Of a stretch of 64,000 nucleotides of DNA, positions 62,933 to 64,000 are shown in pieces. The translations under genes were made by a program, and so were the position numbers. The stretch comes from Sphingomonas hankookensis (GTDB lineage Bacteria > Pseudomonadota > Alphaproteobacteria > Sphingomonadales > Sphingomonadaceae). Where the stretch lies: positions 62,001 to 126,000 of the forward strand of contig NZ_CP117025.1 of assembly GCF_028551275.1 (NCBI RefSeq), read 5' to 3'. Numbering within the stretch: the first letter of the stretch is position 1; every line of letters starts with the position of its first letter. The notes below the pieces were generated by a model. It made no database searches, was not told the origin of the DNA, and saw only the letters and a list, made by a program, of their open reading frames with translations.

Positions 62933-63667
62933 CTAGGCCGGCAAGCCCTTGGCGCGCAGGATCGGGGTCAGTACCTTCTCCATCGCGGCATAGCCGGCCG
63001 GGGTCGGGTGGACGCCGTCATCGGCAAAGCCCGGCCGCATCGCGCCGGCCGGCGTCGCGAGTGCCGGGGTATAGTCGACGAAGGTGATGCGGTTCTTCGC
63101 GGCATAGTCCTTCGCCCAGGCGTTGATCGCGCGGATCGGGGCGACGGTGGCGAGGCCCGGCTTCCATGGGAAACCGTCCGCCGGCGGCACGCTGGCGAGC
63201 AGCACGCCGATGCCGGCCTGACGTGCGATCATCGCCATCATCGCGAGATTGTCATGCGTCTGCGCCGCCGTCATCGGCCCGGTATTGCCGGCGATGTCGT
63301 TGGTGCCGGCCATGATGTGCACATAGCGCGGGCGGTGGGCGACGACATCGGCCATCATGCGCAGCACCATCTGCGGCGTCGTCTGTCCGCTGATCCCGCG
63401 CCCGACCCGGCCGGGGCGGAAGAAGGCGGGGCGGCTGCCGCGCCAGCCTTCGGTGATCGAGTCGCCCATGAAGACGATGTCGGTCCTCGCCCCCGATGCG
63501 GCGAGCGCAGCATTGTCGGCGGCATAGCGCCCCAGCCACGGCCAGTCGGTCGCGAGCTGGCGCTGGTGCTTCACTTCCCAGCTTTCCTCCTGCGCGGCAC
63601 AGGCGGCAGCGGGCAGCAACGCGGACGCGGCGGCGAGGCCGAGGAAATGGCGACGATCGGGGGTCAT
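62933..63667 (-). CDS. Exported SGNH/GDSL hydrolase
   Basis: The 244-residue esterase has an export signal (RRHFLGLAAASALLPAAACA, with a twin-arginine-like start) and SGNH blocks: Ser in FMGDSITEGW, Gly in GRGISGQTTP, Asn in GTNDIAGNTG and the Asp-x-x-His pair in DDGVHPTPAGY. The cysteine after ALLPAAA could also mean a lipoprotein. Such enzymes deacetylate sugars or cleave esters. It overlaps the upstream carboxylesterase by four bases. Confidence 0.9.
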   Translation of the reverse strand: MTPDRRHFLGLAAASALLPAAACAAQEESWEVKHQRQLATDWPWLGRYAADNAALAASGARTDIVFMGDSITEGWRGSRPAFFRPGRVGRGISGQTTPQMVLRMMADVVAHRPRYVHIMAGTNDIAGNTGPMTAAQTHDNLAMMAMIARQAGIGVLLASVPPADGFPWKPGLATVAPIRAINAWAKDYAAKNRITFVDYTPALATPAGAMRPGFADDGVHPTPAGYAAMEKVLTPILRAKGLPA

Positions 63668-64000
63668 AACGATCCTTGCAGGCGGCAGAGTTCCGGGCGG
63701 ATGTCGCCGTCGCGCGGGGTGGCGCCGCGGGCGTCGAACAGGATGTTGGCGGGCTTGCCCCGGACGCTGCGCGCCCAGGCCGGACGGCCATCGCCATTGG
63801 GATCGCCGGTGGTGGCGAAGGCGACCCAGTAATCCTGCATCCAGACCGGCCCGGCGCGGCGATCGTTGAAGATATAGTCGATCTCGGCCGCATGGGTCGT
63901 CGGCCCCGCCCCGCCGTCGCGCGCCATGTCGAACTCGTAGCGCCATACCGGCCAGTTGCGGGTGGCGAGCAGGTTGGCGAGGCTGCCCGCCGGGCAGCGG
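63664..64000 (-). CDS. Type B carboxylesterase, C-terminal part
   Basis: The frame runs off the window edge, so the N-terminus and catalytic Ser are not visible. The visible part has the catalytic-His region THAAEIDYIF and the tail phrase WVAFATTGDPNGDG, typical of carboxylesterases of the para-nitrobenzyl-esterase type. Together with the SGNH hydrolase downstream it suggests an ester-degrading gene pair. The start is outside the window. Confidence 0.85.
   Translation of the reverse strand, partial: RCPAGSLANLLATRNWPVWRYEFDMARDGGAGPTTHAAEIDYIFNDRRAGPVWMQDYWVAFATTGDPNGDGRPAWARSVRGKPANILFDARGATPRDGDIRPELCRLQGSL

Overview
The window is GC-rich chromosomal DNA of a sphingomonad-type alphaproteobacterium (Sphingomonas or a close relative). 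This rests on a MipZ division-plane ATPase, a Rhodobacter-type PmtA methyltransferase, a PlcP-like phosphoesterase/glycosyltransferase pair, a TonB-dependent-receptor arabinan locus and many short palindromic intergenic repeats. No lookup was possible, so this placement is inferred from gene content.

Layout. 1-4.4 kb is a mobile-DNA patch: a complete IS21-family element (istA/istB, doubled terminal repeats) inserted in the end of a recombinase-like reading frame, then tiny genes, a serine recombinase and a strong inverted repeat. 5-12 kb holds a c-di-GMP/chemoreceptor pair (MHYT-GGDEF-EAL protein and a methyl-accepting protein without a periplasmic domain), a secreted S9 peptidase and a small secreted protein behind a sigma-54-like promoter. 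12-21.5 kb carries an aldo/keto reductase, a four-gene catabolic operon (class III aminotransferase, AstD-like dehydrogenase, HglS 2-oxoadipate dioxygenase, YdiJ-type D-2-hydroxyglutarate dehydrogenase) and a convergent LysR gene. These four enzymes read as a route from lysine or 2-aminoadipate to 2-oxoglutarate. The last gene carries an in-frame palindromic insertion.

21.8-31.6 kb is housekeeping: exonuclease, phosphomannomutase, membrane J-protein, mipZ, panC, ppc, a phasin-like protein and a HAD phosphatase. 31.6-35.8 kb is an Mla-type lipid transport operon (MlaE with STAS, MlaF, MlaD, auxiliary lipoprotein) followed by a LysE/RhtB exporter. A cyclophilin and tRNA-Ser(GGA) follow. 37-43 kb is an arabinan utilisation locus: TonB-dependent receptor, two GH43 endo-arabinanases and one GH43 exo-arabinofuranosidase.

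43-51 kb has a serine hydrolase, a DUF808 protein, two paralogous methyl-accepting proteins (the second with three 40-residue tandem repeats) and an OprB-type porin. 51-58.4 kb is rich in membrane-lipid genes: a plcP-glycosyltransferase operon, divergent pmtA, an Mpo1-like membrane protein, two small proteins, a class III aminotransferase and a divergent phosphatidylserine decarboxylase. 58.4-64 kb holds an amidohydrolase, an M61 peptidase, a ROK kinase, a small secreted protein, an SGNH hydrolase and the end of a type B carboxylesterase.

Several families of inverted-repeat elements recur between genes, mostly just after stop codons, and one palindrome lies inside a gene. No CRISPR array, rRNA operon or prophage is visible.
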